Shown here piece by piece: positions 9,023 to 19,272 of a stretch of DNA of 64,000 bases (position 1 is its first letter; every line of letters starts with the position of its first letter). Source of the stretch: an uncultured Granulosicoccaceae bacterium (GTDB taxonomy: Bacteria; Pseudomonadota; Gammaproteobacteria; Granulosicoccales; Granulosicoccaceae); the NCBI GenBank assembly GCA_937998875.1, contig CALLBO010000024.1, positions 1 through 64,000 of the forward strand, written 5' to 3'. A model generated the notes under the pieces. The model ran no database searches. It was given only the letters and a program-made list of their open reading frames with translations, and was not told the DNA's origin. A program made the position numbers and the translations under genes.

Positions 9023-9328
9023 ATGGCCCGAAAAGATCGACCACACACAACTGATGGACGTTATCTTGTGGCCAAAGGAGTTTTAAAACGATGCACCAAC
9101 CCGGCCCTTGATAACACCACCCGACGAAAAGCAGTAAAGAAATTGATGCAGGCGAGAATGAGTAAGGACAAGTCAGCAACTCTTCAGGCCAAAACAGAAC
9201 TCGGCGAAGCAGGCCCTGTATGGTGGGACGACGACCAACCAGACTACAGTGGTAGTCATCCGTCTACAACGCCCTACGCAGCATGGTGGGACTCTCTGCA
9301 CGATAGTCAACGTCAATCAGGTATGTAG
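9023..9328 (+). CDS. Small conserved protein of unknown function
   Basis: A 101-residue, very basic N-terminal half (ARKDRPHTTDGRYLV, then RCTNPALDNTTRRKAVKKLMQAR) is followed by a tryptophan-rich C-terminus (GPVWWDDDQPDY and TPYAAWWDSL). I recognise this pattern from a family of small uncharacterised proteobacterial proteins in which the RYLVVxGxLxRCxNPAL opening and the GPVWWxDxxPDxxxxxxxxTPYAxW ending are both kept. No function is known. No signal peptide. It ends upstream of a bidirectional hairpin terminator. Confidence 0.7.
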   Translation: MARKDRPHTTDGRYLVAKGVLKRCTNPALDNTTRRKAVKKLMQARMSKDKSATLQAKTELGEAGPVWWDDDQPDYSGSHPSTTPYAAWWDSLHDSQRQSGM

Positions 9329-9475
9329 CCAACATCTAAGCTTCAAGAGGGCACGATACGTCCGGCGGTATTAACACGGCAGAGCCAACGCAATCACTCC
9401 GGTGGAACTCCTGCAGTTGCGATGGGATAAACCGGTACACTATTCCAATGCAATTGAATTCGTCACCAAAGACTA

Positions 9476-9512
9476 AGCCAAACTGATTATCGAAAAAATC
9501 AGTAAGGCTTTT
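9476..9512. terminator. Terminator between convergent genes
   Basis: A two-part stem: AGCC and ACTGATT pair with AATCAGT and GGCT, with a symmetrical AA/AA internal loop and an eight-base apical loop, followed by TTT. It serves the small plus-strand gene and touches the stop codon of the minus-strand flavoprotein. Confidence 0.65.
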
Positions 9513-10902
9513 ATTGCAAAGTACGTAAAAATCGCGAACAGGATTTTTTAACTATCTCTGCATAGGTCGGATAGGCAAAGATAGTATCTGCAATATCTTC
9601 TGCTTTAAGTCCAAGTTTCACAGCAAGCGTCAGGCATTGAATCCACTCACCCGCATGAGCACCTATTCCGGTAGCACCGACCAGGCGATTCTCCGGATCC
9701 ATAACGATCTTCAAGAATCCACCGGTTTTGCTGTCTGTGATAAATCTGTCTGTTGCCGCATCCACCTGAAAGGTTTGTACACCATCGTATTTTTCACGCG
9801 CCTGCGCCTCGGTCATTCCGACATGACCAATTTCCGGGTCGGTAAAAATCGCCCAGGGCAATGCAGCTAAATCAATAGTATTGTCCTCGCCCGTATTGAG
9901 CATATTGCGAGCAACACGCTCAGCCTGATAGTTGGCAACGTGGCTGAACTTTGCACGTGATGCAACATCGCCCACAGCACAGATGTGTGCAACGTTGGTT
10001 TGCATCTTCTCATTAACTGTCACGCCATGACGAGTGTATTCAATACCGGCTGCTTCCAGATTCAGACCACTCAGATTCGGCACCCTGCCGATTGCCACAA
10101 ACAGCTCATCAACTAACAATTTGCTTTGTTGATCCTCGCCTTGCTCCATGTCGATGCAAACCTTTCCCTGGTTGTCTCGTGAACATACCGTTGCATTTGC
10201 ACCGGTAATCATTTCAATCCCCATATCATGGAAGATGTTAATCAAGTGCTGACTTACATCAGGATCAATCGCGCCAAGAATACGGTCATTCCGATCAATG
10301 ATTTTTACTTTAGTTCCGAAACGGGCAAGTGATTGCCCCAGCTCTGCTGAGATAACACCACCGCCTAAAAAGGCAATACTCTCAGGCTGCTCTCGAAGCG
10401 CCCAGAAATTTTCGTTGTTGAGCATTTTAACGGGATTGTCCGGATCTGTTGGCAACAGGCGCGGGCCGGACCCGGTAGCAATAATAACGTTTTCGCCACT
10501 GATCTTCTGACCACCAATCTCAACGGTATGATCGTCTACAAACGACGCTCCAGAATCATCAATATACGTGTCAATACCAAGATCATTAAATCGCTTAGGT
10601 TGCTCATGTGCGTAGACACCATCAACAATACTTTTGACATGCTCCATCGCACGCTTGAACTCAAACCCACTCCGTATATCAACCGCATGCAGTCCGTGAG
10701 TAGTCGATGAAATTATGTTGTGGTAGCTTTTTGCTACATCTATCAACGCTTTGGACGGGACACAACCGGAGTGTGTACATTCACCGCCAATTTTGTGCTT
10801 TTCCAACAGGGCTACTTTCGCGCCACACCTTTGGGCTTCTAAGGCTGCGGTAATCCCACCACCGCCAGCCCCGATAATTACTACGTCATACATGGTGGTC
10901 AT
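9511..10902 (-). CDS. Mercuric-reductase-like FAD/NAD(P) disulfide oxidoreductase
   Basis: A 463-residue class I pyridine nucleotide-disulfide oxidoreductase. FAD binding is seen in VVIIGAGGGGITAA at the N-terminus; the redox pair is C42 and C47 in GGECTHSGCVPSK; a second nucleotide site is IAFLGGGVISAELGQSLARFG near residue 180; the second FAD motif is HICAVGDVA near residue 310. The C-terminal dimer domain ends FAYPTYAEIVKK rather than the HAHPTLSE of lipoamide dehydrogenase, so the usual catalytic His-Glu pair is absent and the substrate is unlikely to be lipoamide. No mer genes are nearby. It overlaps the upstream phosphoesterase gene by 17 bases, so they are probably one operon. Confidence 0.85.
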   Translation of the reverse strand: MTTMYDVVIIGAGGGGITAALEAQRCGAKVALLEKHKIGGECTHSGCVPSKALIDVAKSYHNIISSTTHGLHAVDIRSGFEFKRAMEHVKSIVDGVYAHEQPKRFNDLGIDTYIDDSGASFVDDHTVEIGGQKISGENVIIATGSGPRLLPTDPDNPVKMLNNENFWALREQPESIAFLGGGVISAELGQSLARFGTKVKIIDRNDRILGAIDPDVSQHLINIFHDMGIEMITGANATVCSRDNQGKVCIDMEQGEDQQSKLLVDELFVAIGRVPNLSGLNLEAAGIEYTRHGVTVNEKMQTNVAHICAVGDVASRAKFSHVANYQAERVARNMLNTGEDNTIDLAALPWAIFTDPEIGHVGMTEAQAREKYDGVQTFQVDAATDRFITDSKTGGFLKIVMDPENRLVGATGIGAHAGEWIQCLTLAVKLGLKAEDIADTIFAYPTYAEIVKKSCSRFLRTLQ

Positions 10903-12235
10903 TCAGCGACTCCGTAAAGATGATTTTGGCATCGCCGTCGACACCGGCGACCTGAAAATAGTTCATTTCACCCAGTGCCCCGTCAATTGATAACAAACCA
11001 AACGCATGGTGGTAGTGATCCCCGTCATGATCGAGCCGGCAATCGAGATTGATTTGCGGCGCGGATTCAAACTGATCGGGCAATGCAAGATTGGACAACT
11101 GCTTGTAGGGTTGCCACAACAGCGCCACTGGTATTGCACCGGAACCGATGCACCTGCCTCGACGCAACCCCGCGTAGGGCTCAAAAGCAACAAGGTTATG
11201 CTCATGCCCCCAAAGCCACAGGTCAATATCTTTCAAGTGAGAATTGAACGCCTCATACAGCACCGGGTTGAGTGCCAGCGGCCGATTGTCTTCAGTTCGT
11301 CCAATGTTTCCAGATGCAGTAAACAACTGATAGTGAGACAACATGACTGTCTTACGGCCGTCAGCGTTATTGAGCTTATCCTGATGCCAAAGTACTTCTT
11401 TTGGCTCTATTGCAGGAATGGCCGATATTGCATCTGTGGGTTTACCAACTTGTGGTGGTGCTCCAATAGAGAGTATCTGCCAGTGTTCATTGCGCAGGCA
11501 GAAATAACTCGCCGGCTGACCGAGCTCATCCAACAACCAGTAGTACCCTGCTCCACCGGCGTATAAATCGTGATTGCCTGCAAGATTGAATACTCTGGTA
11601 GTCGATGGAAGATACTCACGAACAATAGAGAGAAAATGATTTTGCATTTCGGCTTTAGTGCCGGAATAGTAAACATCACCAAGGTGTATAACGATGTCTG
11701 GATTCTGTTCGCCTATGCAGCGCATGACATTTTTAGCCAGCGGTGTGCCGGTTCCCCAGTCAGATACAAATGCAATTTTTATTTTATCTGACTCGGCGTT
11801 GGCTTTGTTACCAATGAGAGGTAAAACAAAGTCATCCATCGCTTCATAGTGGCGATAGGGAATTTCCTGGTGATCTTTGTCGAATTCAAGTAACGTTTTG
11901 GCCCACAACGGATCACACACGGAGTATCTGATCTCCGATTCGAGCTCGCGAATACGCCTGGTATTACTACTGAATTTTGCGGCTGCAAGACCCACATACA
12001 AATGTGCGCACTTGGATACCAGTGAACCCTTGGTAACGATCTCGGCAATCTCTACCGTGTCTTTTCCTTCAGCTAGAGCTGCCTCCAATTGTCCACATGC
12101 TTCACAGCTCGCGGTCATTGCAGGGTGATCTGATGACAGGCTGCCGGCAGCGTCGCCATCCTGCTGCTTCAAAACTGAGTGTAGCGCTGACTGCCAGCGC
12201 GACATGAACGACATACCGTAGGTTTTTATCGCCAT
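10886..12235 (-). CDS. Metallophosphoesterase
   Basis: A 449-residue calcineurin-like phosphoesterase. After a ~150-residue helical N-terminal region, the metal motifs appear in order: FVSDWGTG, HLGDVYYSG, LAGNHDLY, MLSHYQLF and LWGHEHNL. The GDxxY variant recalls purple acid phosphatases. No signal peptide is visible, so it should act in the cytoplasm. Its 3' end overlaps the flavoprotein gene. The substrate is unknown. Confidence 0.85.
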   Translation of the reverse strand: MAIKTYGMSFMSRWQSALHSVLKQQDGDAAGSLSSDHPAMTASCEACGQLEAALAEGKDTVEIAEIVTKGSLVSKCAHLYVGLAAAKFSSNTRRIRELESEIRYSVCDPLWAKTLLEFDKDHQEIPYRHYEAMDDFVLPLIGNKANAESDKIKIAFVSDWGTGTPLAKNVMRCIGEQNPDIVIHLGDVYYSGTKAEMQNHFLSIVREYLPSTTRVFNLAGNHDLYAGGAGYYWLLDELGQPASYFCLRNEHWQILSIGAPPQVGKPTDAISAIPAIEPKEVLWHQDKLNNADGRKTVMLSHYQLFTASGNIGRTEDNRPLALNPVLYEAFNSHLKDIDLWLWGHEHNLVAFEPYAGLRRGRCIGSGAIPVALLWQPYKQLSNLALPDQFESAPQINLDCRLDHDGDHYHHAFGLLSIDGALGEMNYFQVAGVDGDAKIIFTESLNDHHV

Positions 12236-12499
12236 GGGCTGCTACTACAATCCTGAATTGAATTCTTATGCTGAGTATCTGCGACAATAAGACGCGACGA
12301 TCGCATAGACACGACGAACTTAGTCCAACCGGACGCGAATAAGTTCAAATACCATCAGAAAGTACGTCGCGAAAGTTCATCTACCGGGCTGTGCACCAGT
12401 CTCACCGATGTTCTCATCCCATTCAAAAAAACTTTCTTATCAGGATATTTTTCCAGTATTTAGTGTCGAAGCCCTGAATACATAATTTATGAACGGAAA

Positions 12500-12799
12500 A
12501 TGATGGCAAATCTAAACCGAAGAAGATTCAACAAGGCGCTTGGTGGCAGTGTATCCCTGATTCCATTAAGCGCGCTTCTCGGCTCGCCTAACGCGGCAGC
12601 CGCAGCGCTCGATCCGGAATCGGCTGCCGCCCGGGCGCTGAAGTTTACTCTTGAATCGGAAAAGGAAGGACACTCCTGCTCAAAATGCCTGTTCTATTCA
12701 ACCGTGGACGAGTCGATGGGAACCTGCATTGTTTTTGGCAATAGCCAAGTTCCCTCCGTCGGTTGGTGCACCTCTTTTCAAATGAAGAAAACACTTTAG
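12500..12799 (+). CDS. High-potential iron-sulfur protein (HiPIP)
   Basis: A 99-residue periplasmic electron carrier. The N-terminus has a twin-arginine signal (NRRRFNKALGG, then a hydrophobic stretch and NAAAAA). Four cysteines at C60, C63, C76 and C90 have the HiPIP order: CSKCLFY, GTC, and GWCTSF. They bind one [4Fe-4S] cluster working between +2 and +3. HiPIPs commonly feed electrons to oxidases or photosynthetic reaction centres; no partner gene is adjacent. A second ATG lies one codon in (12503). Confidence 0.9.
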   Translation: MMANLNRRRFNKALGGSVSLIPLSALLGSPNAAAAALDPESAAARALKFTLESEKEGHSCSKCLFYSTVDESMGTCIVFGNSQVPSVGWCTSFQMKKTL

Positions 12800-12975
12800 T
12801 TGTAACCTCGATCGTCAGACTGATCACAAAGGCGGATTTTAAGAACCGTCAGTGCTGCAGCAATGATGATCTGAGCTATGATGCCCGGTACTCAACGCGA
12901 TATAGAACTGTTATTTCCATCTATCCAGCGTTTGACACCATGACTGCCGGCTTTTTGGACGGTGTGAATTAATCT

Positions 12976-13929
12976 ATGAATAATCGTATGCCACTCGTAC
13001 TCATGATTTTCATGCTTTCTACAAGCATCAAGCCTGCAGTTGCAGCAGAGTGGACCGTAAACACATCGTCCTGCATTCACGAACGGACTTTTTGCGAGAT
13101 CCAGGACGCCATTGATGCCGCATCCAATAACGATACAATCACTTTAAATGACGGGTCCTATGAGTTGTGGCAGCAGTCAATCACAATCAATAAGTCAATT
13201 ACGCTGCAGGGTCAGTCGCAAAACGGAACACGACTGCTCGGAGAAGGTAACGCACCTTCTGCGCTAATTATTGTAACGTCTGATGCAGAGCGTGTTTCTA
13301 TTAAAAATTTAACCGTCGCTGATCGGATCGTTGCCGGATCTCCGACAATGGGGCCGGGTGGAATGGATTTTCGCGGAGGAGACCTGACACTCGACAACGT
13401 TATCTTCAAAAACAACCGCGGCGGATGGGGAGGTGCAGTCAGAATTACCTCGTTGTTTGGAACAGTTCATATTCAGAACTCCCGCTTTACCGGCAACACC
13501 GGCTTTGCCGGAGGTGGCATGGCTGTTTATGACGGCAGTGCGCTGGAACTAACCATTGAGAACAGTCATTTCAACGACAATAATGCTGTGTTCTCCGGTG
13601 GTGCGATACTACTTCGCGATGTAGCAGAGGCTGAATTGGATTCTGTCGAGATACGAGATAACTCTGCGGGTAACACCGGAGGTGGCGTACATGCTTTTAC
13701 CGACACCGGCACCGTTGATCTTATAGTGACTGCGTCTTCCATTGAGAATAATAACGCTTCAAAAGTTGGCGGACTATCAACTAAAGGAGAAGACATCGCT
13801 GTAACTCTTAAGGATTCACAACTGCAAGGCAATACCAGCCGTGATCAATCACCGAAACCGGATTGCGGGGGAGTGGTTTTTAGGTTAATCGGTGAGAATA
13901 CAATAAGTCAGTCTGACAGATGTCAGTAA
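12976..13929 (+). CDS. Secreted right-handed beta-helix protein
   Basis: A 317-residue protein with a signal peptide (LVLMIFMLSTSIKPAVAA). From about residue 37 (FCEIQDAIDAASNNDTITL) it reads as a parallel beta-helix like those of polymorphic outer-membrane and pectate-lyase-fold proteins, with repeated strands such as GGAVRITS, GGGMAVYDGS, SGGAILLRD and GGGVHAFTD. Short GG-(A/G) turns recur about every 35 residues. It lacks an autotransporter domain and no catalytic residues can be named; a surface or extracellular binding role is likely. It converges with the EamA gene with four bases between them. Confidence 0.75.
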   Translation: MNNRMPLVLMIFMLSTSIKPAVAAEWTVNTSSCIHERTFCEIQDAIDAASNNDTITLNDGSYELWQQSITINKSITLQGQSQNGTRLLGEGNAPSALIIVTSDAERVSIKNLTVADRIVAGSPTMGPGGMDFRGGDLTLDNVIFKNNRGGWGGAVRITSLFGTVHIQNSRFTGNTGFAGGGMAVYDGSALELTIENSHFNDNNAVFSGGAILLRDVAEAELDSVEIRDNSAGNTGGGVHAFTDTGTVDLIVTASSIENNNASKVGGLSTKGEDIAVTLKDSQLQGNTSRDQSPKPDCGGVVFRLIGENTISQSDRCQ

Positions 13930-13933
13930 CTAT

Positions 13934-14830
13934 CTAGGCAGATTTCCCTACAGATTTATCCGGTTTGCTTAACACCAACACATTACCCACAACAATAAGC
14001 AGAACTCCTAACATGGCCGGTGGCGTCCAGCGATAGTCTTCCAGCCAGGTACTGATCAATAGTGCCACGATCGGAAAGGCAACACCTGCATACGCCCCTT
14101 TGTCTGCACCGATTCTGCTAATTAAAGTCAGATAACAGCCAAACGCGACAACTGAACCGATGACCGCCAGATATAGCATTGCCCCCAGATAGCGTGGTGT
14201 TAACTCAATAGCGGGTACATCGCCACTGGCAAATGCGATTGCACTCATTACAATCGCTCCTGCAAACATACCAATCATATTGGTTCTTATTATTGGCAAT
14301 CCTGCGCGGGAATTCCGTGCGGATATCACATTGCCCACTGAAGCAAACCAGGTAGCCAATATACCCAGCAGTACCGCAACACCGAGTCTCTCACTGGATT
14401 GCACTTTCGCAAATTCCGGATAAAACACCAGAACCAGACCGGCAATACCGATCAAACTGGCAATAAGCGTACGAGTATTTACCCGTACTTTAAAAAATAC
14501 TCGTTGATTGAAAATATTCATTATTGTGATCAACGAAAACAGTATCGCCACGAGACCGGTCGTGAGGTCATTGGAAATCAGATAGAACAACCAGTAATTA
14601 AGGCAGAAGAGCATCACGCCTTGCGCGCAAACAAATAATAGATCCCGGCCTTTAGGCAAATCAACCAGTCTGCCACGCACACCGAGCCAGCAAGCAACCA
14701 GTCCTGCAGCGATAAAGAACCGCCACGCAACAGACCAGCTCTCTGGCACAGGGCCAAGCTGTAGCTTGATCACATACCAGGTGGTGCCCCAGATTAGGAC
14801 TGTGGCAAGGTAGAGCAATAGATTAGTCAC
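13934..14830 (-). CDS. EamA-family (drug/metabolite) transporter
   Basis: A 298-residue inner-membrane protein with about ten hydrophobic helices, arranged as two EamA repeats (ATVLIWGTTWYVIK at the start and a second repeat after residue 150). The start is GTG at 14830. Substrates of this superfamily range from amino acids to metabolites and cannot be read from sequence. It lies downstream of paaJ on the same strand with 114 bases between, so it may belong to the phenylacetate transcript or be independent. Confidence 0.85.
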   Translation of the reverse strand: MTNLLLYLATVLIWGTTWYVIKLQLGPVPESWSVAWRFFIAAGLVACWLGVRGRLVDLPKGRDLLFVCAQGVMLFCLNYWLFYLISNDLTTGLVAILFSLITIMNIFNQRVFFKVRVNTRTLIASLIGIAGLVLVFYPEFAKVQSSERLGVAVLLGILATWFASVGNVISARNSRAGLPIIRTNMIGMFAGAIVMSAIAFASGDVPAIELTPRYLGAMLYLAVIGSVVAFGCYLTLISRIGADKGAYAGVAFPIVALLISTWLEDYRWTPPAMLGVLLIVVGNVLVLSKPDKSVGKSA

Positions 14831-14944
14831 ACAACATCCACACTGCGGGTTAGCAAGTAGCTGACGCTATCATGTGCCAGGTGCAGACGCACAAATATTT
14901 GATATGGATTTTATTCACAGGGAGCTTGCTCTTAAGCAAACTGA

Positions 14945-16147
14945 TCAGACCCGCTGCATAGCAAGTGCAATACCCTGCCCGACACCGATACACATCGTAC
15001 ACAGCGCAAACTTTTTTTGCTGCTCCTGCAACTCAACCATCGCAGTCAATGCAAGCCGGGTACCGGACATACCGAGCGGATGACCCAGAGCAATAGCACC
15101 GCCATTCGGATTAACCCGCACATCATCGTCGTCAATACCAAGTTCACGTAGCACTGCTAAACCTTGCGCTGCAAATGCTTCGTTGAGTTCTATGATATCC
15201 ATTTCTTCTATCATTAGCCCGGTTCGCGTCAACAGTTTCTGTACCGCTGGTGCAGGCCCGATACCCATCACCCGTGGTTCAACACCTGCAGTTGCCATTC
15301 CTATGAACTTCGCTTTGGGTGTTAGATTGTACTTTTTGGCGGCATCTTCTGAGGCAATGATCATTGCAGCAGCACCGTCATTCACCCCGGATGCATTTCC
15401 TGCTGTGATACTCCCACCTGCTTTAAAGGGGGTTGGCAAGGCGGCCAGCTTATCCAGAGTCGTGGCACGGGGATGTTCGTCTACTGCAACCTCTACTGCA
15501 TCACCTTTGCGTTGTGGAACAGTGATTGGCGTAATTTCTCTGGACAACCTGCCGGAAGCAATCGCAGCTGCTGCTTTTAGCTGGGAACGCAATGCAAAAG
15601 CATCCTGATCACTGCGTGATATTTTATAGTCTTCGGCTACGTTCTCTGCTGTCTCCGGCATTGAATCAACTCCGTACTGGTTTTTAAGCGCCTTATTAAC
15701 AAACCGCCAACCAATAGTGGTGTCGTAAATCTCTGCTTTTCTTGAATAAGCAGCGTCTGCCTTCGGCATCACAAACGGCGCGCGGCTCATACTTTCTACA
15801 CCACCGGCAATAATCACTTCTGCCTCACCACTGGCAATGGACCTTGCTGCAATACCAACCGCATCCAGCCCGGAACCACAAAGCCTGTTAACGGTTGCCG
15901 CAGGCACCGTGACTGGCAGCCCTGCCAATAACACGGCCATTCTCGCCACGTTACGATTGTCTTCCCCCGCCTGATTCGCACATCCAACAATCACATCATC
16001 GATTGCCTGCGGCTCAAGATCAGACGCCCTGGACATAACAGATTTAATAACCGATGCCAGCAGATCGTCAGGTCGAACGGATGACAGTGCTCCACCGAAC
16101 CTGCCTATCGGTGAACGCGTGGCTTCACAAAGGTAGACGTCTTTCAT
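14945..16147 (-). CDS. paaJ: 3-oxoadipyl-CoA thiolase
   Basis: A 400-residue thiolase. The acyl-accepting Cys lies in NRLCGSGLDAV (near residue 88), and the catalytic His and second Cys lie in GGAIALGHPLG and CTMCIGVGQG. It is close to PaaJ/PcaF, which cleaves 3-oxoadipyl-CoA (and 2,3-dehydro-3-oxoadipyl-CoA after ring opening) into acetyl-CoA and succinyl-CoA, the end of phenylacetate breakdown. ATG at 16147 is preferred over TTG at 16153 because AAGGAT is correctly spaced for it. It follows paaX by 33 bases in the paaZ-paaX-paaJ run. Confidence 0.88.
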   Translation of the reverse strand: MKDVYLCEATRSPIGRFGGALSSVRPDDLLASVIKSVMSRASDLEPQAIDDVIVGCANQAGEDNRNVARMAVLLAGLPVTVPAATVNRLCGSGLDAVGIAARSIASGEAEVIIAGGVESMSRAPFVMPKADAAYSRKAEIYDTTIGWRFVNKALKNQYGVDSMPETAENVAEDYKISRSDQDAFALRSQLKAAAAIASGRLSREITPITVPQRKGDAVEVAVDEHPRATTLDKLAALPTPFKAGGSITAGNASGVNDGAAAMIIASEDAAKKYNLTPKAKFIGMATAGVEPRVMGIGPAPAVQKLLTRTGLMIEEMDIIELNEAFAAQGLAVLRELGIDDDDVRVNPNGGAIALGHPLGMSGTRLALTAMVELQEQQKKFALCTMCIGVGQGIALAMQRV

Positions 16148-16180
16148 TGGCAAATCCTTATCAAGAAACCGGAATTGAAG

Positions 16181-17062
16181 TCATCGCACCAGCTGATAAT
16201 CGCGAGTGAATCTGCTGCGAATATTCTCTGTACCCTGCGGCAGAGATCCGTGAATAGAAGTGGCGTTTTCATCTAACCAGCTTTCTGATCCGGAGAGTAG
16301 CTGATGATACAGTTGAGCCACAAATTGTCGACAGATTTGTTCAGGCCAGTGAGCTGTTTGCAAGGCGTGCGGCACTCGCGGTGTACGCAACAACAACCTG
16401 CGCCATTCATGAATAAGCAAATTGCGTATCAGTAAACAGTTGAGTGGCGAAATTTTTTCTACGTTTTTTATCGAAGAGAAACGCGCGATCAGTAAGTCAT
16501 ATCCCTGCTGCACAGCTTCAGGAATTACTGCTTCAGCGAGCCACTCCGGAACATTTGTCAACTCACCGGTGAAAACCAGATTATCACTCGCCATATCAGG
16601 TGCATTTTCCGACGACTGATCATGGTCATGAAAAACCAAACTGCAATTCGCCCCCACCTCAATCGCTCCATATACAGGTTGTACTCGGGGTTTGCCCGGC
16701 TGCCTTATGGATATGCTCCAATAACCGGCAGAATCGGTATCTTCAGGACAGGAAGGAGGCGCATAAATCCTGCTCGCCGCCTGCTCGAATGGCTCATAGC
16801 CATTCCCGGCAAGTTTGTAGTAACTTTCCCGCCCGATCTTTTGCCTTTCAATCCATTGATCACCGGCGAGACGAGAAAGAGCCGTTCTAACAGCACCGGC
16901 ACTGATGCCCTTTGCATTGAGAACACTTTGAATTGTCTTTGCTGAGATGTTGCCGCCACGGGAAACAACAACGTCACCAAAAAACGTAATGATCAATGAC
17001 CAGACTTTAAGCGATTTATCCTGCTGCAATTGCTCTAGCAGAACCGCAAGTTCTTTATCCAT
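16181..17062 (-). CDS. paaX: Phenylacetate repressor PaaX family
   Basis: A 293-residue GntR-like repressor of the PaaX family. Residues 17-80 form the winged helix (SLIITFFGDVVVSRGGNISAKTIQSVL and GAVRTALSRLAGDQWI), followed by the PaaX central and C-terminal domains including VPHALQTAHWPEQICRQF. In E. coli PaaX represses paa genes until phenylacetyl-CoA binds. Its place between paaZ and paaJ supports the same role here. Confidence 0.9.
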   Translation of the reverse strand: MDKELAVLLEQLQQDKSLKVWSLIITFFGDVVVSRGGNISAKTIQSVLNAKGISAGAVRTALSRLAGDQWIERQKIGRESYYKLAGNGYEPFEQAASRIYAPPSCPEDTDSAGYWSISIRQPGKPRVQPVYGAIEVGANCSLVFHDHDQSSENAPDMASDNLVFTGELTNVPEWLAEAVIPEAVQQGYDLLIARFSSIKNVEKISPLNCLLIRNLLIHEWRRLLLRTPRVPHALQTAHWPEQICRQFVAQLYHQLLSGSESWLDENATSIHGSLPQGTENIRSRFTRDYQLVR

Positions 17063-17112
17063 TAACAGTTACTTTTCCCGAAGGCACCGGCAGAACTTAA
17101 ACAAACCAACAG

Positions 17113-19143
17113 CTAAGATTTCGCAAATGCGTTCATCGTATGCAGCTCATAGCTCGCGACCTGCTCATCATTCTGGTTATGTAGTACTACATGCCATCGA
17201 ACTTCTCCGTAATCATCATTACGGCGTTTTTTACTCTTAACTGTGAGCGTGACGCTAATGCTGTCATCCGCTACTACCGGCTTTTGAAAACTTAGACCAT
17301 TAAGACCGGTGTTGGCAAGCACCGGACCCGGGGCAGGATCTACAAATAAACCCGCCGCAAATGAAAGCAACAGATAACCATGAGCTACACGACCTGGAAA
17401 AAAGGGATTAGCTTTAGCGGCTTCTTCATCCATATGGGCGTAGAATTTATCACCGGTGAATTCTGCAAAGTGCTCAATATCCGCAATAGTGATTTTGCGC
17501 GGACCGGCTTTGATTGTCTCACCAACAGATAACTGGCCAAAGGTTTTTCTAAACGGGTGAACAGCAGAGTTATCCTGTGCAGCACCGGGAATGTAGCTAT
17601 TGCAAATACCAGTAAGGATATCGGCACTTCCCTGTACAGATGTTCGTTGCATATGATGTTTCACCGCTCTGATCCCGCCGAGCTCCTCACCACCTCCGGC
17701 CCTGCCCGGTCCACCGTGGGTCATGTGTGGTAACGGCGAACCGTGGCCAGTTGATTCTTCGTCTGAATGCCGGTTATTAAAGTACAGTCTCCCGTGATGC
17801 GAAGCACAGGCAAGCGTCAGATCCCGGGCGAAGGCTGCATCTTCAGTTACCACTGAGGCAACCAGACTCCCGCCACCCCGGTTAACAAGTTCAGCTGCAT
17901 GGGTAATGTTTTTATAAGGCATTAACGTGGCAACCGGACCAAACGCCTCTGTTGCATGGACATGCTCGGCAGTATCCGGGTTTTCACACAAGTATAATTT
18001 CGGGCTCACGAATGCACCGGTGTTGATATCAGCACCACATACATCAGGCGGTGCACCACCGAACACCAGCTTTGCCTCTGATGCGATAAGTGTGGATTTT
18101 TCCACTACATCATCTCTTTGCGCCTGAGACACCAGTGCCCCCATATTGGTATCCGCTAGCTTTGGATCACCAATAGTTACACTGGCCAGTTTTGCGCAGA
18201 CGGCATCTGCTACATCAATTTTCATTGCATCGGGCACCATAATTCTTCTGATCGCTGTGCACTTCTGACCAGCTTTAGTTGTCATCTCGCGACAGATTTC
18301 ATTAACAAAAATATCAAACTCTTCGCTGCCAGCATCCACATCATTACCAAGCACTGTGCTGTTAAGGCTATCCTGCTCAGCGTTAAAGTTTATTGAGTGT
18401 TTCAACAGGTGAGGGTCTGATCTTAAAGCGAACGCGGTTTGCGCTGATCCGGTAAAGCTTACCTGATCGTGTGACTGAAGCTGCTCAAACAGACCCGCAG
18501 GCCTGCCGACGATCAACTGCATGGCATCTGCTGGAAATATTCTGCTCTCGACCATCAGCCTGAAGCAGGCGGCTGTCAGGTAGGACGTGACAGTTGCCGG
18601 CTTAATAATCGATGGCATGCCAGCCAGTAATGCCGGTGCAAGTTTTTCAAGCATGCCCCAGACAGGAAAATTAAACGCGTTAATCTGTACCACCACACCC
18701 GGTCTGGAGGTATAGATGTGCTGACCCAGAAAGCTGCCCCGGCGCGACAGCTGCTCTGTGTCACCGTCTATAAGAATACGATCATCCGGTAATTCGCGTT
18801 TTGCTTTAGAGGCAAAAACAAACAGGGTTCCTATCCCGCCCTCAATATCAATGGCTGAATCGGAACGGGTTGCGCCAGTGTGAAAAGATAACTCCGTCAA
18901 CGCATCTTTATTGTCATTGAGTAGTGTTGCGAGTGCTTTGAGTTTGGTCGCGCGTTCATGAAAGGTCATTTCACGAAGTGCAACCCCCGCCTTTTCACGC
19001 GCGGCTGCCAACATTGCCTGCGTATCTACGTGATCTATTCCGGCATAGGCGACTTCTTCGCCACTCACTGCTGATTTTATGACTTGTGCGGAATCACCAG
19101 GAGCTACCCACTGCCCGGCGACGTAACTTTCTACATTTATCAT
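17113..19143 (-). CDS. paaZ: Bifunctional PaaZ: oxepin-CoA hydrolase / semialdehyde dehydrogenase
   Basis: A 676-residue fusion enzyme. The N-terminal ~520 residues are an aldehyde dehydrogenase with the nucleophile in [10 protein letters not shown] (near residue 294, as in E. coli PaaZ); the C-terminal ~140 residues are an R-hydratase (hot-dog) domain with the [18 protein letters not shown] motif and AHGYLLLSF. It opens the seven-membered oxepin-CoA ring and oxidises the resulting semialdehyde. ATG at 19143 is preferred to TTG at 19146. It is divergent from the SDR gene and leads a paaZ-paaX-paaJ transcript. Confidence 0.92.
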   Translation of the reverse strand: MINVESYVAGQWVAPGDSAQVIKSAVSGEEVAYAGIDHVDTQAMLAAAREKAGVALREMTFHERATKLKALATLLNDNKDALTELSFHTGATRSDSAIDIEGGIGTLFVFASKAKRELPDDRILIDGDTEQLSRRGSFLGQHIYTSRPGVVVQINAFNFPVWGMLEKLAPALLAGMPSIIKPATVTSYLTAACFRLMVESRIFPADAMQLIVGRPAGLFEQLQSHDQVSFTGSAQTAFALRSDPHLLKHSINFNAEQDSLNSTVLGNDVDAGSEEFDIFVNEICREMTTKAGQKCTAIRRIMVPDAMKIDVADAVCAKLASVTIGDPKLADTNMGALVSQAQRDDVVEKSTLIASEAKLVFGGAPPDVCGADINTGAFVSPKLYLCENPDTAEHVHATEAFGPVATLMPYKNITHAAELVNRGGGSLVASVVTEDAAFARDLTLACASHHGRLYFNNRHSDEESTGHGSPLPHMTHGGPGRAGGGEELGGIRAVKHHMQRTSVQGSADILTGICNSYIPGAAQDNSAVHPFRKTFGQLSVGETIKAGPRKITIADIEHFAEFTGDKFYAHMDEEAAKANPFFPGRVAHGYLLLSFAAGLFVDPAPGPVLANTGLNGLSFQKPVVADDSISVTLTVKSKKRRNDDYGEVRWHVVLHNQNDEQVASYELHTMNAFAKS

Positions 19144-19272
19144 CAATACTTCTCACGGTCATTACGGAAATTTCTGCAGGCACACTGTCAATAAAACACG
19201 CTTGCTATTCATATGATACATTTGAGTGTTTTATGCGTTTAGACCATTCATCATTGTCAATCGATAATCATC

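Noticed and set aside
9511-10902. The flavoprotein as mercuric reductase (merA)
   Set aside because: No merR, merT or merP nearby, and the C-terminal cysteine pair of MerA is missing.
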